Origin: Pseudomonas sp. dw_358
Lineage (GTDB): Bacteria; Pseudomonadota; Gammaproteobacteria; Pseudomonadales; Pseudomonadaceae
Assembly (NCBI RefSeq): GCF_018449655.1
Contig: NZ_JAAVUX010000010.1
Location: forward strand, 124,001 to 188,000
Direction of reading: 5' to 3'
Length of the DNA stretch: 64,000 nt
Made by a program: the position numbers and the translations under genes. Below, one piece after another: positions 1 through 8,255 of this stretch. Within the stretch, counting starts at the first letter, position 1, and every line of letters begins with the position of its first letter. The notes beneath the pieces were generated by a model. The model made no database searches. It was not told the origin of the DNA and was given only the letters and a program-made list of their open reading frames with translations.

Positions 1-1222
1 GCTGGACAAAGGCCTTGAGCGCGGCGCCGTGTTCGACGAACGGCGCATAGAGCAGGCAGACCAACTGCTCCTCGGTCACCCCGAAAGCGGCGTCGGCCTG
101 CTCATTGGCTTCGGCGCGCCGCGCGCCCAGGGCCTCGTCGCCGCTCCAGGCATGCAAGGCACGCAGGATCAGCGTCCGGGACATCCCCCGCGCGCGCATC
201 TGCGGCACCAGCACCCGCAGGTAATCATGGACCCCACGCCGATAGTTGCGACCTTGCAGGCATTCAGCGCGCAGACCGCGCATATGCGCGAGCAACACCG
301 GGCTGGCGCCATCCAGCTCGGTGAAACCGCTGCCGCAGCCAATGAACTGGAAGCCGAGAAAATCCATCAGCAAATGCCAGTGATCAGGGTTGGCACCATC
401 GATCACGCTGTGCAGCTTGAGGAACTCCACGGGCAGGCGCGGTACCTGGCGCCACGGACGACCGTCGCCCGCGCCGTTGTGCAGCCCGTGCAGTTGCTGG
501 TAATAGACATCGCTCAACGATTCCAGCGCTTGCAACAATTCGATGGACAGCGGATTGCGCGGCGCCTCACCGCCCCGGGCCTGACGGGCCGCACGCATGC
601 CCCACGCCAGGTAATGCCGCAACTGGCGGGGCTCGTCGGCCACCGCGACGGCATCGACACCGCCCGCCCAGCTTATTGCGCGCTGGTAGAAACCGGCCAT
701 GGCCAGGTAGCAGCCATTGCTGAAGGTCACCCGTTCATCGCCCCCGGTCAGATGGCCGCTGACCAGCAGATTCATGCGCTGGCTGAGGCGGGCGTTTTCA
801 CTCAACGGCGGCAGCGGCTCCAGGGGACTCACCCGCCGCTCGTCGAGCAACAGCAACTCGACCCTCGAGTCGTCCTGAAGAAACAGCGCGCTGCAGGCAC
901 GTTGCACATTGGCGAAGGCGGCATGGCTGATGCCAGCCTGGCGGCACGTGGCAACGCGCAGGGTGAAGGTGGCGCCATGCTCCTGGGCGAAGCTCAGCTG
1001 GGCGGCGCGCAGAAAGGCCAGCGTCTGCAGGCTGTCCTTGCCCCCGGCACAGGCCAGCAGGACCTTGTAGCGCTCCAGTTCGGGAAGGCCACCGGCCTCG
1101 ATACAGAGCCGCTGCATCAACATCTGCAAGGACGCTCGCTGAGCGGGCGTGAAGCAGCCCAGCAGGCGCTGGAGCAGTTGCGCGTGGACGTGGGTCATCG
1201 CCTGGGAATGGAGTGCGCTCAT
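1..1222 (-). CDS. PP-loop ATP-pyrophosphatase-like protein (3' end outside window)
   Basis: A minus-strand frame stays open from ATG 1222 to the left edge, giving at least 407 residues. Near residue 52 it carries CAGGKDS, which matches the SGGKDS pyrophosphate-binding loop of N-type ATP pyrophosphatases (PP-loop enzymes that adenylate a substrate before thiolation or amidation). The rest is helical and Leu/Ala/Arg-rich with no second domain I recognise, so the substrate is unknown. A weak AGGT lies just before the ATG. The long plus-strand frame over the same bases has a low-complexity Gln/Ala/His-rich product and is taken as a shadow. The family is inferred from the one motif; the exact role is not assigned. 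Confidence 0.72.
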   Translation of the reverse strand, partial: MSALHSQAMTHVHAQLLQRLLGCFTPAQRASLQMLMQRLCIEAGGLPELERYKVLLACAGGKDSLQTLAFLRAAQLSFAQEHGATFTLRVATCRQAGISHAAFANVQRACSALFLQDDSRVELLLLDERRVSPLEPLPPLSENARLSQRMNLLVSGHLTGGDERVTFSNGCYLAMAGFYQRAISWAGGVDAVAVADEPRQLRHYLAWGMRAARQARGGEAPRNPLSIELLQALESLSDVYYQQLHGLHNGAGDGRPWRQVPRLPVEFLKLHSVIDGANPDHWHLLMDFLGFQFIGCGSGFTELDGASPVLLAHMRGLRAECLQGRNYRRGVHDYLRVLVPQMRARGMSRTLILRALHAWSGDEALGARRAEANEQADAAFGVTEEQLVCLLYAPFVEHGAALKAFVQ

Positions 1223-1390
1223 GGGGTACCTGATGGCTGACGTGCCGCGATCGACACAATAAATTCGCCAGGCCATGACAACGCAGACCCACAGGCACCC
1301 ACAACGGGCGTTTTCCGAAAATCGACAGGGAAATTTCTGAAAATTTACCCACTTTGCGGGATGGCTTGATCCCGCGGGGTGTTCAGGAGA

Positions 1391-1420
1391 CTGGAAAGCC
1401 CAAGCCAAGGGGCTTTCCAG
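1391..1420. terminator. Strong hairpin just beyond mexS
   Basis: CTGGAAAGCCC pairs with GGGCTTTCCAG around a short loop, giving an 11-bp perfect stem located 7 bp past the mexS stop codon. There is no clear T-run on either side, so it may be an mRNA 3' stabiliser or a weak terminator rather than a canonical intrinsic one. Confidence 0.5.
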
Positions 1421-1426
1421 AGCGAT

Positions 1427-2443
1427 TCAAGGCAGTTCCAGGGCCACTCGACCACCGCAAGGACAACCGTCCATGTAGCGGTGCGCTTCGACGAACTGCT
1501 CGAAAGGGAAGACCTTGGTCACCTGGGGCACCAGGACCCGATCAGCCGTCAGCTGGTTGATGTCACGCAGGGCCCGCTGCAAGGACTCCTGATCCTGGGC
1601 GATGCCCAGCTCCGGCTTGCCCAGGAAGTTGCCCAGGCAATGGACGAAGAACTGGATATTCTTCTGAAACGCCGCACAGGCTGGAAACGGCGTCTGGTTG
1701 CCCCCCTGCAGCCCGTACAGCACCAGGCTGCCACGGGGCGCCAGGACATCGCCGAGCAAGGCCATCTGCGGGCCGCCAAGGCCATCGAGGACCATGTCCA
1801 CACCGCGATCCTCGGTGTACTTGCGGATCTGCATCAGCAGGTCCTGCTCTTCGGTGACAATGACTTTCTCGGCGCCCAGCGCCAGCAGGTAATCGCGCTG
1901 CTCGGGCTGCTTGGTGGCGGCGATGACCTTCAGGCCCAGCGCCTTGCCCAGCTGCACGAAGGCCGGCCCGGCACAGTGGCTGGCATCGGTGACCAGCGCG
2001 GTCTGCCCCGGCTTGCAGCGGGCCAGCTCGACGTAGGCAAACCAGGCCAGCAGCATCGGCGTGTAGTGCACCGCCGCTTCGACCGGCGTGAGGATGTCCG
2101 GGTAGCGAGTCAGCGCCTGGGTCGGGATGACGATCAGCTCGCCACTCACCGGGTAATCGTTGGGGCTCTGGCTCGGGAAGCTGGCGACCTTGTCGCCCAC
2201 GGCAAACCCCTCGACGCCATCACCGATGGCGGTCACCACACCCGCCATTTCCTGGCCGATACCGGCCGGCAGGCGGGTCTGGGACGACGCCAGGTTCTGG
2301 CGCCACAGAATGTCGTACCAGCTGATGCCGATCGCTTCGACCCGCACCTGCACTTCCCCGGCAGCCGGAGATGGAGCCGCATGCTCTTCGCATTTGAGCA
2401 CATCGGCCGGACCAAATTTGTGGAAACGAATCGTGCGGGACAT
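1427..2443 (-). CDS. mexS: MexS-type quinone oxidoreductase (zinc-free MDR family)
   Basis: A 338-residue zinc-independent medium-chain reductase. It has the GroES-like N-terminal half, a Rossmann half (from about residue 140) and the quinone-reductase stretch DGLGGPQMALLGD in place of zinc ligands. From memory it is nearly collinear with P. aeruginosa MexS (PA2491), starting MSRTIRFHKFGPA. In P. aeruginosa MexS acts on reactive electrophiles, and its loss activates MexT. It is divergent from mexT with a 215-bp shared intergenic region, the same arrangement as in P. aeruginosa, which supports the call. The start is the ATG at 2443. Length equals that of the family and no damage is visible. 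Confidence 0.9.
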   Translation of the reverse strand: MSRTIRFHKFGPADVLKCEEHAAPSPAAGEVQVRVEAIGISWYDILWRQNLASSQTRLPAGIGQEMAGVVTAIGDGVEGFAVGDKVASFPSQSPNDYPVSGELIVIPTQALTRYPDILTPVEAAVHYTPMLLAWFAYVELARCKPGQTALVTDASHCAGPAFVQLGKALGLKVIAATKQPEQRDYLLALGAEKVIVTEEQDLLMQIRKYTEDRGVDMVLDGLGGPQMALLGDVLAPRGSLVLYGLQGGNQTPFPACAAFQKNIQFFVHCLGNFLGKPELGIAQDQESLQRALRDINQLTADRVLVPQVTKVFPFEQFVEAHRYMDGCPCGGRVALELP

Positions 2444-2507
2444 CGCAAACCTCGCCTTAATGAACCTCTAATGCCATGAACTCTATCCGGGCTTTACCCG
2501 CCAAACC

Positions 2508-2532
2508 ATCCGTGGCGATTGATAGTCACCAT
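2508..2532 (+). promoter_or_regulatory. Candidate MexT (nod-box-like) binding site
   Basis: The mexS-mexT intergenic region holds ATCC, six bases, ATTGAT, four bases, ACCAT. This resembles the MexT consensus ATCA-N5-GTCGAT-N4-ACYAT with a one-base longer spacer and a few mismatches. It lies between the divergent starts, where a LysR regulator would act. It is a visual match only. Confidence 0.4.
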
Positions 2533-2658
2533 GCCTGCCATTGATTAAAGACCCGGAAGGCGTGGGAAAACTCAATTTTCCGGTGCAGATTAACAGCCTT
2601 TCCCCGTAAGATTCACGCCGCGTCCTATCTTCTTCATATTCCAGCGAAGCGAATCCGG

Positions 2659-3573
2659 ATGAATCGTAACGACCTGCGCCGCGTCGACCTGAACCTGTTG
2701 ATCGTCTTCGAAACCTTGATGCACGAACGCAGCGTGACCCGCGCCGCGGAAAAGCTGTTCCTCGGCCAGCCCGCCATCAGCGCCGCGCTGTCGCGCCTGC
2801 GCGGGCTGTTCGACGACCCACTGTTCGTGCGCACCGGGCGCAGCATGGAGCCCTCGGCCCGGGCCGTGGAGATCTTCGCCCTGCTGTCCCCGGCGCTGGA
2901 CTCCATCTCCACCGCCGTCAGCCGCGCCTCGGACTTCGACCCCGCCACCAGCACCGCGGTGTTTCGCATCGGCCTGTCGGACGACGCCGAATTCGCCCTG
3001 CTGCCGATGCTGCTCAAACGCCTGCGCGCCGAAGCCCCCGGCATCGTGCTGGTGGTGCGCCGCGCGAACTACATCCTGATGCCGGCCCTGCTGGCCTCGG
3101 GCGAGATCTCCATCGGCGTCAGCTACACCAACGAACTGCCGGCCAACGCCAAGCGCAAGGTCCTGCGCCGCAGCACCTCGCGGCTCCTGCGCGCCGATAC
3201 CGTCCCTGGCCCCTTGAGCCTGGACGACTTCTGTGCCCGGCCCCATGCATTGGTGTCCTACGCCGGGGATCTCAGTGGTTTTGTCGACACCGCTTTGGAA
3301 AAACTCGACCGCAAGCGCCACGTGGTGCTCGCCGTGCCGCAGTTCAACGGCTTGAGTACCTTGCTGGCGGGGACGGACATCATTGCCATCGTGCCGGATT
3401 ACACAGCCGATTCGCTGACGGCAGCTGGCGGGGTCCGGGCCGAGCCTTTGCCGCTGGAGATGCAGACGTTTGAACTGCATATGGCCTGGCGGGGGTCTCA
3501 GGATAATGATCCGGGGGAGCGGTGGCTACGGTCGCGGATTCAGATGTTTTTTGGGGATCCGGATAGCCTTTGA
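2659..3573 (+). CDS. mexT: MexT, LysR-type transcriptional regulator
   Basis: A 304-residue LysR regulator. The N-terminal winged helix-turn-helix (about residues 8-65) includes VTRAAEKLFLGQPAISAAL, followed by the periplasmic-binding-like effector domain ending GDPDSL. From memory it matches P. aeruginosa MexT along its length, including MNRNDLRRVDLNLLIVFETL at the start. MexT is the redox-responsive activator of mexEF-oprN and mexS. The frame is intact here and divergent from mexS. The unusual point is what follows: the efflux operon normally directly downstream is absent, and an integrase fragment and a decayed regulator sit there instead. Either the pump is elsewhere on the genome or MexT now serves other targets. 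Confidence 0.9.
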   Translation: MNRNDLRRVDLNLLIVFETLMHERSVTRAAEKLFLGQPAISAALSRLRGLFDDPLFVRTGRSMEPSARAVEIFALLSPALDSISTAVSRASDFDPATSTAVFRIGLSDDAEFALLPMLLKRLRAEAPGIVLVVRRANYILMPALLASGEISIGVSYTNELPANAKRKVLRRSTSRLLRADTVPGPLSLDDFCARPHALVSYAGDLSGFVDTALEKLDRKRHVVLAVPQFNGLSTLLAGTDIIAIVPDYTADSLTAAGGVRAEPLPLEMQTFELHMAWRGSQDNDPGERWLRSRIQMFFGDPDSL

Positions 3574-3596
3574 CTGAGTTCCACTGAGATCTAGAA

Positions 3597-3618
3597 AATC
3601 TATAATAAACAATAGATT
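3597..3618. repeat. AT-rich inverted repeat after mexT
   Basis: AATCTAT and ATAGATT are separated by 8 bases, 24 bp past the mexT stop. This could be a weak terminator stem or a leftover of a recombination site beside the integrase fragment. Confidence 0.3.
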
Positions 3619-3691
3619 ATGAAATTCTCTCATCCATGGCCACCCCTCTATTTCCACTGGATTCCAGGGAAGCTGGGGGTACAATTGGGAC

Positions 3692-3868
3692 GTGATGGCC
3701 TCTCGTAAGTCCGACAGGCCTGCTTACAAGCACTGGCGTATGAAATATCGGCTGCTGGGTAAAGAGAACATATTTGCCATTGGCAGCTATCCCGATATCG
3801 GCCTTAAGGAAGCCCGAGATCTTGCTCGGGAAGCGCGCCGCGACTTGACGAACAATGTTGCTCCGCCA
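3692..3868 (+). pseudogene. Integrase N-terminal fragment (DUF4102 type)
   Basis: The segment encodes about 55 residues that read as the DUF4102 N-terminal domain of P4-type tyrosine integrases. Recognisable pieces are YKHWRMKYRLLGKENIFAIG and SYPDIGLKEARDLAREARRD. The arm-binding and catalytic domains are missing. After about position 3868 the frame runs into unrelated low-quality sequence. A CTGGGGGTACAATTGGG motif sits 3 bp before it. Similar GGGGGTA motifs recur near 18.37 and 18.58 kb, so an integrative element probably once touched this region. The fragment abuts another gene relic, which indicates deletion. Confidence 0.65.
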
Positions 3869-3960
3869 GGGAAGCTCGGATCAACTTGCCGCGCAGCGAT
3901 GGCATGCCGTAATTCGCCCAGCACTCAGCGCTACTCCCTAAAAACGGCCAAATACAGTGT

Positions 3961-4643
3961 GCAGCGGAGCATCAGCCACGCCTTGCAGCGCGCGCTGCAG
4001 GACGGCGTGGTGAAAATCACGGTCATGCGCCCCCAGGGCACCTGGAACTGAAACGCGAGCTGCAACAGCGCTACGGCGTACGCCGTGTCATCGTGGGCGC
4101 CAGGCGGCGCACGAAGTGGTGCAACTGCTGGGCGGCGTCGGCAACAAGGGCGCCTTCGAGGCCACCCTGCTGACCCAGCGCCTGGCCACCCTGCTCAATT
4201 GCCCGGCCTACCTGCTGCCCTCCGAGAGCATCGAACAATCGGTACAGAGCCGCGATCGCATCCTGCAAATGGGCGAAGTGCTCGAACGCTTCGACAGCGT
4301 AACCTTGGCCATCGTCGGCATCGGTGAGCTGGAGCCTTCACAGCTGTTTCGCAACAGCGTCAACGACTACACCGAGGATATGCTGCGGGTGCTGGCCGAG
4401 CGCGGCGCGGTGGGCGACATCTGCCCGCGCTACTTCGAACAGAACGGCCAGCCGGTGCTCGAAGAAGACGAAGAGTTCGTGGTGTCCATGGCCCTGCCCA
4501 AGCTGCACGACGTGCCGCGGGTGCTGGCGCTGGCGAGCGGCAGCCGCAAGGTGCAAGCCATTCGCGGGGCGCTCAAGGGCGGCTTTGTCGATGTATTGAT
4601 CCCCGACCTGGTGGCCGCGACGGGGATGCGCGAGTCGCTGTAA
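3961..4643 (+). pseudogene. SorC/DeoR-type sugar-binding transcriptional regulator, decayed
   Basis: Pieces of one SorC-family regulator lie in successive frames. The first (3961-4051) is the end of the DNA-binding domain, SHALQRALQDGVVKITV, running to GTWN. The next frame continues LELKRELQQRYGVRRVIV. From 4116 a third frame gives the sugar-phosphate-binding domain (VVQLLGGVGNKGAFEATLL to ATGMRESL). The 5' part with the helix-turn-helix is deleted and at least two frameshifts are present, so no functional protein is expected. It adjoins the integrase fragment directly. SorC regulators control sugar or polyol operons; none is left next to it. Confidence 0.7.
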
Positions 4644-4762
4644 CCTGCACGATGCGCGTAATAACCAAATAAGACCTGCACATGAATATTCAGTATTTCT
4701 GGATATAAATCGGCAGGGGTAATCTCGGGGCATTCCAAGCGCTCAAGCCATCGAGACACGAC

Positions 4763-4927
4763 ATGACCCCTGCTACCGCCTCTGTTACCGACCTCGTGCT
4801 GTACCGCAAGCGCAAGCAGGCCCAAGAGCTTGGCCGCGCGCTCTGGGCCCATTACGCCACTGGCGGGGCGCTGCCTACCGCGCAATGGATACAGGCCATC
4901 AAGGACGACGCATCGCGGCAGGCCTGA
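4763..4927 (+). CDS. Small conserved-looking protein (54 aa)
   Basis: The ATG at 4763 opens a 54-codon frame ending TGA 4927. The product is basic and helical with VTDLVLYRKRKQAQELGRAL and then HYATGGALPTAQWIQAIKDD. Its stop lies 2 bp before the GTG of the XRE-cupin gene, so the two are probably translated together. There is no good Shine-Dalgarno. The codon pattern and tight coupling argue for a real gene. Function is unknown; proteins this size beside XRE-cupin regulators may be accessory factors, but that is inference. Confidence 0.5.
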   Translation: MTPATASVTDLVLYRKRKQAQELGRALWAHYATGGALPTAQWIQAIKDDASRQA

Positions 4928-4929
4928 CC

Positions 4930-5574
4930 GTGGCGACGCCTACCGGCTTTCTGACGGCCAACGACGAGCAGAGCATCGACTTTGAAGCCCACTCCCAGCG
5001 AGATGATGATGACCCTGTGGGCCAGCGCGTGGCGCTCAACCTGCAACGCCTGCGGAGCAAGCGCCAACTGTCCCTGGACGGTCTGGGCCGAGCCAGTGGC
5101 GTAAGCAGGGCCATGCTGGCGCAGATCGAGTCGGGCCGCAGCGTGCCGTCGATCAAGGTGCTGTGCAAGATTGCCAAAGGCTTGAAGGTGTCGGTGGCGG
5201 CCTTTCTCGAACACCGCGATTTCGATGGCGTCTCGGTTCTGCCAGCTAGGGAAAGCAAACGTTTGGTCAGCGCCAGCGGTGCTTTTGTCACTCGCGCCCT
5301 GTTCCCCTACGACACCGCCCGCCAGGTTGAATTCTACGAGATGCGCCTGAGCCCGTTGGGCGAAGAACAATCCTTGGGCCACGGCCCCGGCGTGCAGGAA
5401 AACCTGGTGGTGGCCCAGGGGGCGCTGGAGGTCAGTGTCAATGAAGAGCGCTTCTTGCTCTCAACTGGCGATTCAATGTTGTTTTATGCTGACCAGCCGC
5501 ACATCTACCGCAATCCTGTGGACAGCGAGACGGTGGCGTATCTGGTGGTGACGCATCCTGAGCAGTTGAACTGA
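4930..5574 (+). CDS. XRE-family regulator with C-terminal cupin domain
   Basis: From GTG 4930 this gives 214 residues. After a short N-terminal tail, the XRE helix-turn-helix spans about residues 27-85 and includes RASGVSRAMLAQIESGRSVP. A small cupin barrel follows, with GPGVQENLVVAQGALEV and HIYRNP, as in SutR/PuuR-type regulators that sense a small ligand through the cupin. An ATG at 4885 in the same frame would add 15 residues but would overlap the upstream small ORF by 43 bp, so the GTG is preferred. No obvious target operon adjoins it: an insertion sequence relic lies immediately downstream. Confidence 0.85.
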   Translation: MATPTGFLTANDEQSIDFEAHSQRDDDDPVGQRVALNLQRLRSKRQLSLDGLGRASGVSRAMLAQIESGRSVPSIKVLCKIAKGLKVSVAAFLEHRDFDGVSVLPARESKRLVSASGAFVTRALFPYDTARQVEFYEMRLSPLGEEQSLGHGPGVQENLVVAQGALEVSVNEERFLLSTGDSMLFYADQPHIYRNPVDSETVAYLVVTHPEQLN

Positions 5575-5645
5575 GCCCAGCCCCCGGTGTCAGGGTAGTT
5601 ATCGTGTCTCCCGCTTTTTAAAAGCATTCCGGGGGCGGCAAGAGT

Positions 5646-6152
5646 ATGGTCATGGGTTTCTACTCAGAAGAACGTAAAGCTGCGTTGTTGAAAATGATGC
5701 TTCCGCCCCTGAGCCTCACGGCGGCGGAGGTTGCGCGCCGCGAAGGTTGCAGCGATATGTCCCTCCATTATTGGCGCAAGCAAGCTGCTGCCAGAGGTTC
5801 CCAGTTGTCCGAAAACAAGCAGCCGGCCGAAAGTTGGTCTGCCGAATCCAAGCTGACCGCCATCATCGAGTCCTCCTCCCTGTCGGAGCTGGAGTTGGGT
5901 GAGTATTGCCGTCGTAAAGGCATTTTCCCTGAGCAGATCAATGGCTGGCGCAAGGCGTTTATCGCCAACAGCAGTAACCATCAGGCTCTGAAAAAGGGAG
6001 TGGCCGGGGAGTCGAAGGAAGACAAAAATCGCATCCGTGAACTGGAGCGCGAGCTGCGCCGAAAGGATGCGGCGCTGGCTGAAACCGTTGCGTTACTGGT
6101 GCTGCGAAAAAAGCTCAATGCCTACTGGGGAAGCGACGACGAGGGCACCTGA
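5646..6152 (+). CDS. IS3-family transposase OrfA
   Basis: A 168-residue protein with two helix-turn-helix-like segments (AAEVARREGCSDMSLHYWRK, and LGEYCRRKGIFPEQINGWRK) and a C-terminal leucine-zipper-like coiled coil (about residues 118-158). This is the layout of the DNA-binding half of IS3-group transposases. The start may be the ATG at 5646 or 5652. It is probably translated but useless, because the catalytic OrfB downstream is broken. Confidence 0.85.
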   Translation: MVMGFYSEERKAALLKMMLPPLSLTAAEVARREGCSDMSLHYWRKQAAARGSQLSENKQPAESWSAESKLTAIIESSSLSELELGEYCRRKGIFPEQINGWRKAFIANSSNHQALKKGVAGESKEDKNRIRELERELRRKDAALAETVALLVLRKKLNAYWGSDDEGT

Positions 6153-6154
6153 CC

Positions 6155-6723
6155 TTGTTGCCAGAACGGTATCTCCGCAAGGCGGTGGGCTGGGAGGTTT
6201 ACGATGCTGAAAGCGGTGAAAAAGCGGCGGTACTACTGCAACGAAGCGTGAATCAGGAGAAATGCTGGCGTCAGCCTCTGGTGCTGCACTCGGACAACGG
6301 AGCACCGATGAAATCGGTGACGCTGCTGAGCAAGATGTACGATCTGGGCATCACGCCGTCGCGTGGACGACCTCGGGTAAGTAATGACAACCCATACTCG
6401 GAGTCACTGTTCAGGACGCTGAAGTACTGCCCCCAGTGGCCGAAGGATGGATTTACCAGCCTGGATGATGCTCGATCTGGGTGAGAGATTTTATGACCTG
6501 GTACAACACCGTGCACCGCCATAGCCGAATCCGCTTCGTGACACCCGCTCAACGTCACGAGGGTAAAGACCGGGAAATATTGGCCCGTCGAGATGCGATA
6601 TACGGGCAGGCCAAGGAAAAAAAACCGGAACGATGGTCAGGCAAGACACGCAACTGGAACCCTGTCGGGACGGTGTATCTGAACCCTGAAAGGGAGCTGA
6701 CCGTGGTCGTAAAGGTCGCGTAG
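6155..6723 (+). pseudogene. IS3-family transposase OrfB remnant
   Basis: The rve/DDE catalytic half of the transposase. Of the DDE triad, the second Asp (VLHSDNGAPMKS) and the Glu (NPYSESLFRTLKY) remain, but the N-terminal part with the first Asp is deleted. A single-base deletion near 6470 (TCTGGG in place of a TCNTGG-type codon pair) creates a stop after SLDDARSG. The next frame continues VRDFMTWYNTVHRHSRIRF to the normal C-terminus. It is non-functional. Confidence 0.85.
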
Positions 6724-6774
6724 CACGACGGTGGACGCGACAACTACCTTGAAAAACGCCGCTGAACGCGCTCG

Positions 6775-6815
6775 TAAAAAAGCCCCCGCTACCTTTCGGT
6801 AACAGGGGCTTTTTT
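6775..6815. terminator. Bidirectional intrinsic terminator
   Basis: AGCCCCCGCTACC pairs with GGTAACAGGGGCT around TTTC, preceded by an A-run and followed by TTTTTT, so it can work on both strands. It lies 60 bp beyond the stop of the Met-rich gene on the minus strand and just past the IS end on the plus strand. Confidence 0.85.
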
Positions 6816-6874
6816 ATGCGGTGTGAACCGTTGGCCAACTTTCAGTCACGCACACTGAACCGCCACATAGCCTC

Positions 6875-7369
6875 TCAGCACGTGCAGCACATCATCGGCA
6901 TACCATTGCAGCTCATCATCATGGGCATGCTGCAGTCGTTCATCATTTTCATCATCAGGGTGCAGCAGTTTTTCATCATGTCCATGTTCATACCGGCCAT
7001 GGGCATCATCTTGCAGGTCATGCCGTCGGTCATCATGGTGCATTCCATCATGCACTTCATCATTGGCATCGGCATGTTCATCGGCATCATGCTGTCCATC
7101 ATCATCGGCATGGCCATGGCCGCTGGCGACAGGCACATCATCGACAGGTTGCCGCACTGCATCATCATCGGCATGCCGCAGTTCATCATCATCTGCATCA
7201 TGTCGGCGTTGTTCTTGAACATCTTCATGTCCATGCCCGCTGCCGGCTTCATGGTGCACATCATGCCATCGTCCATCATTTCGCAGGTCATGACGGCCAT
7301 CATCATCGGCATGCCCATCATCGGCATGGTGGTGTTCATCGACATGGGCATCTGCATTGCATTCATCAT
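6875..7369 (-). CDS. Methionine- and cysteine-rich small protein with internal repeat
   Basis: From ATG 7369, preceded by AGGA at 7-base spacing, the product has 164 residues. I count 68 Met (about 41%) and 15 Cys. Two about 51-residue repeats align (residues 29-79 and 110-161); each has C-x2-MM..DGM.C...P.AGM, then a helix and a MPMMM.C turn. Met occupies most positions where a normal fold would have Leu, Ile or Val. There is no clear signal peptide or hydrophobic membrane segment. Dense Met/Cys is typical of soft-metal ligands such as Cu(I), so a copper-binding or oxidant-scavenging role is plausible inference only. It stands alone, with a terminator downstream. Plus-strand and third-frame ORFs over it are compositional shadows. 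Confidence 0.75.
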   Translation of the reverse strand: MMNAMQMPMSMNTTMPMMGMPMMMAVMTCEMMDDGMMCTMKPAAGMDMKMFKNNADMMQMMMNCGMPMMMQCGNLSMMCLSPAAMAMPMMMDSMMPMNMPMPMMKCMMECTMMTDGMTCKMMPMAGMNMDMMKNCCTLMMKMMNDCSMPMMMSCNGMPMMCCTC

Positions 7370-7658
7370 GGAACAGTCCTCGTTCAATTTTAATTGGGGG
7401 GCAAACCTGATGGAGGCGATTCTAGGCGGATGCGGGGCAGAGGCAAGACGGCGGCAGAACAGCATCAAATGCTGTGGGAGCCTTGAGAATGGTTGGATTT
7501 GGAGAAGACTATCTACTGTAACGATCAAAAAAACGCTATCGAAGACAAATAAACTGTCCTGAATACGAGATCGACGCTAACTATATTCCTTAGGAATCTT
7601 TATAAATAACTGAAATGCATATTCATTCTAACGCAGCGCCTACACGAGCCACCTCAGG

Positions 7659-7747
7659 CGTAGGAGCAGAGCTTGCTCGCGATGGCCGTTACGCGGTCTC
7701 CCGAAGAGCACGTCGTCTGCATCGCGACCAAGGTCGGCTCCTACGCT
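7659..7747. repeat. REPIN (paired inverted REP sequences)
   Basis: GTAGGAGCAGAGCTTGCTCG begins at 7660 and its inverted partner, ATCGCGACCAAGGTCGGCTC, ends near 7745 with CCTACGC. This is a typical Pseudomonas REP doublet. The about 290 bp between the Met-rich gene and this repeat (7370-7658) contain no gene that I can recognise. Confidence 0.75.
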
Positions 7748-7769
7748 GACCGTACGGACACTTCTCCTC

Positions 7770-8255
7770 CTACCCCAGTGTCACAAACAACGCCGATGTC
7801 CACACCCGAGACTGATCCCGCTGCCGAGCGCAGATGAATAGCGGATGCTCGCGCCCCGCTGCCAGTGGCAGATCCGCCAGGGCAATACGGCCCTGCACTT
7901 CGCGGGGCACCGCTTCGTCGATGTCATGGTTAATGAACAGCACGGTCTGGCCTAGCTCGGCCCAGATCCGCAGGGTTTCTTCGTTGAGGGTGTTGCGGCT
8001 GATGGCGTCCAAAGCCGCGAACGGCTCATCCATCAGCAGCACGGTGGGCTCGAGGGCCAGGGTGCGGGCCAGCGACACGCGCCGCTACATGCCGCCGGAG
8101 AGTTGATGCACCAGCCGCGGCGCCGCCTGTTCGAGGCCCATCAGACGCAGGTAACTCAGGGCTGTTTCTGGCTGCTCGGCCTCGCTGCCGCACCGCGCCA
8201 TGCGCAGGCCGAAGCGCACGTTATCGAGAGCGCTGAGCCAGGGTGCGTCGAGCGC
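7770..8255 (-). pseudogene. NitT/TauT-type ABC transporter ATPase fragment
   Basis: The minus strand encodes the C-terminal two thirds of a nitrate/sulfonate-type ABC ATPase: Q-loop region (APWLSALDNVRFGLRM), signature LSGGM, and Walker B (PTVLLMDEPFAALDA) with H-loop (FINHDIDEA). The Walker A half is missing, replaced at about 8250 by a fragment of another gene. The signature codon after GGM is TAG at 8087-8085 where CAG (Gln) is expected, a nonsense mutation in an otherwise continuous frame. After the H-loop the sequence loses similarity. It is clearly dead. It probably belonged to the sulfonate-type importer whose binding protein survives at 15.7 kb. Confidence 0.75.

Larger units (their letters stand above)
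5590..6752 (+). mobile_element. Decayed IS3-family insertion sequence
   Basis: Imperfect 24-bp terminal inverted repeats bound the element: TCAGGGTAGTTATCGTGTC at 5590 and, on the other strand from 6752, TCAAGGTAGTTGTCGCGTC (19 of 24 positions match over the full repeats). Inside are an intact orfA and a remnant orfB. At 1163 bp it is shorter than the usual IS3 length because orfB has an internal deletion. No clear target-site duplication flanks it, so it is old or rearranged. Confidence 0.8.

Noticed and set aside
29..1240. 403-residue plus-strand ORF over the PP-loop gene
   Set aside because: Gln/His/Ala-rich low-complexity product with no motif; the minus-strand frame carries CAGGKDS and normal composition.
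5586..6760. Target-site duplication around the IS3 relic
   Set aside because: Flanking bases differ on the two sides; no convincing 3-5 bp duplication.
6846..7259. His/Asp-rich minus-strand ORF that looks metal-binding
   Set aside because: A +1 frame of the same repeated GATGATG sequence; composition artefact, no ribosome site.
6816..7562. Ile/Met-rich plus-strand ORF resembling a membrane protein
   Set aside because: It is the complement of ATG-rich codons of the Met-rich gene; CAT/ATC repeats produce false hydrophobic segments.
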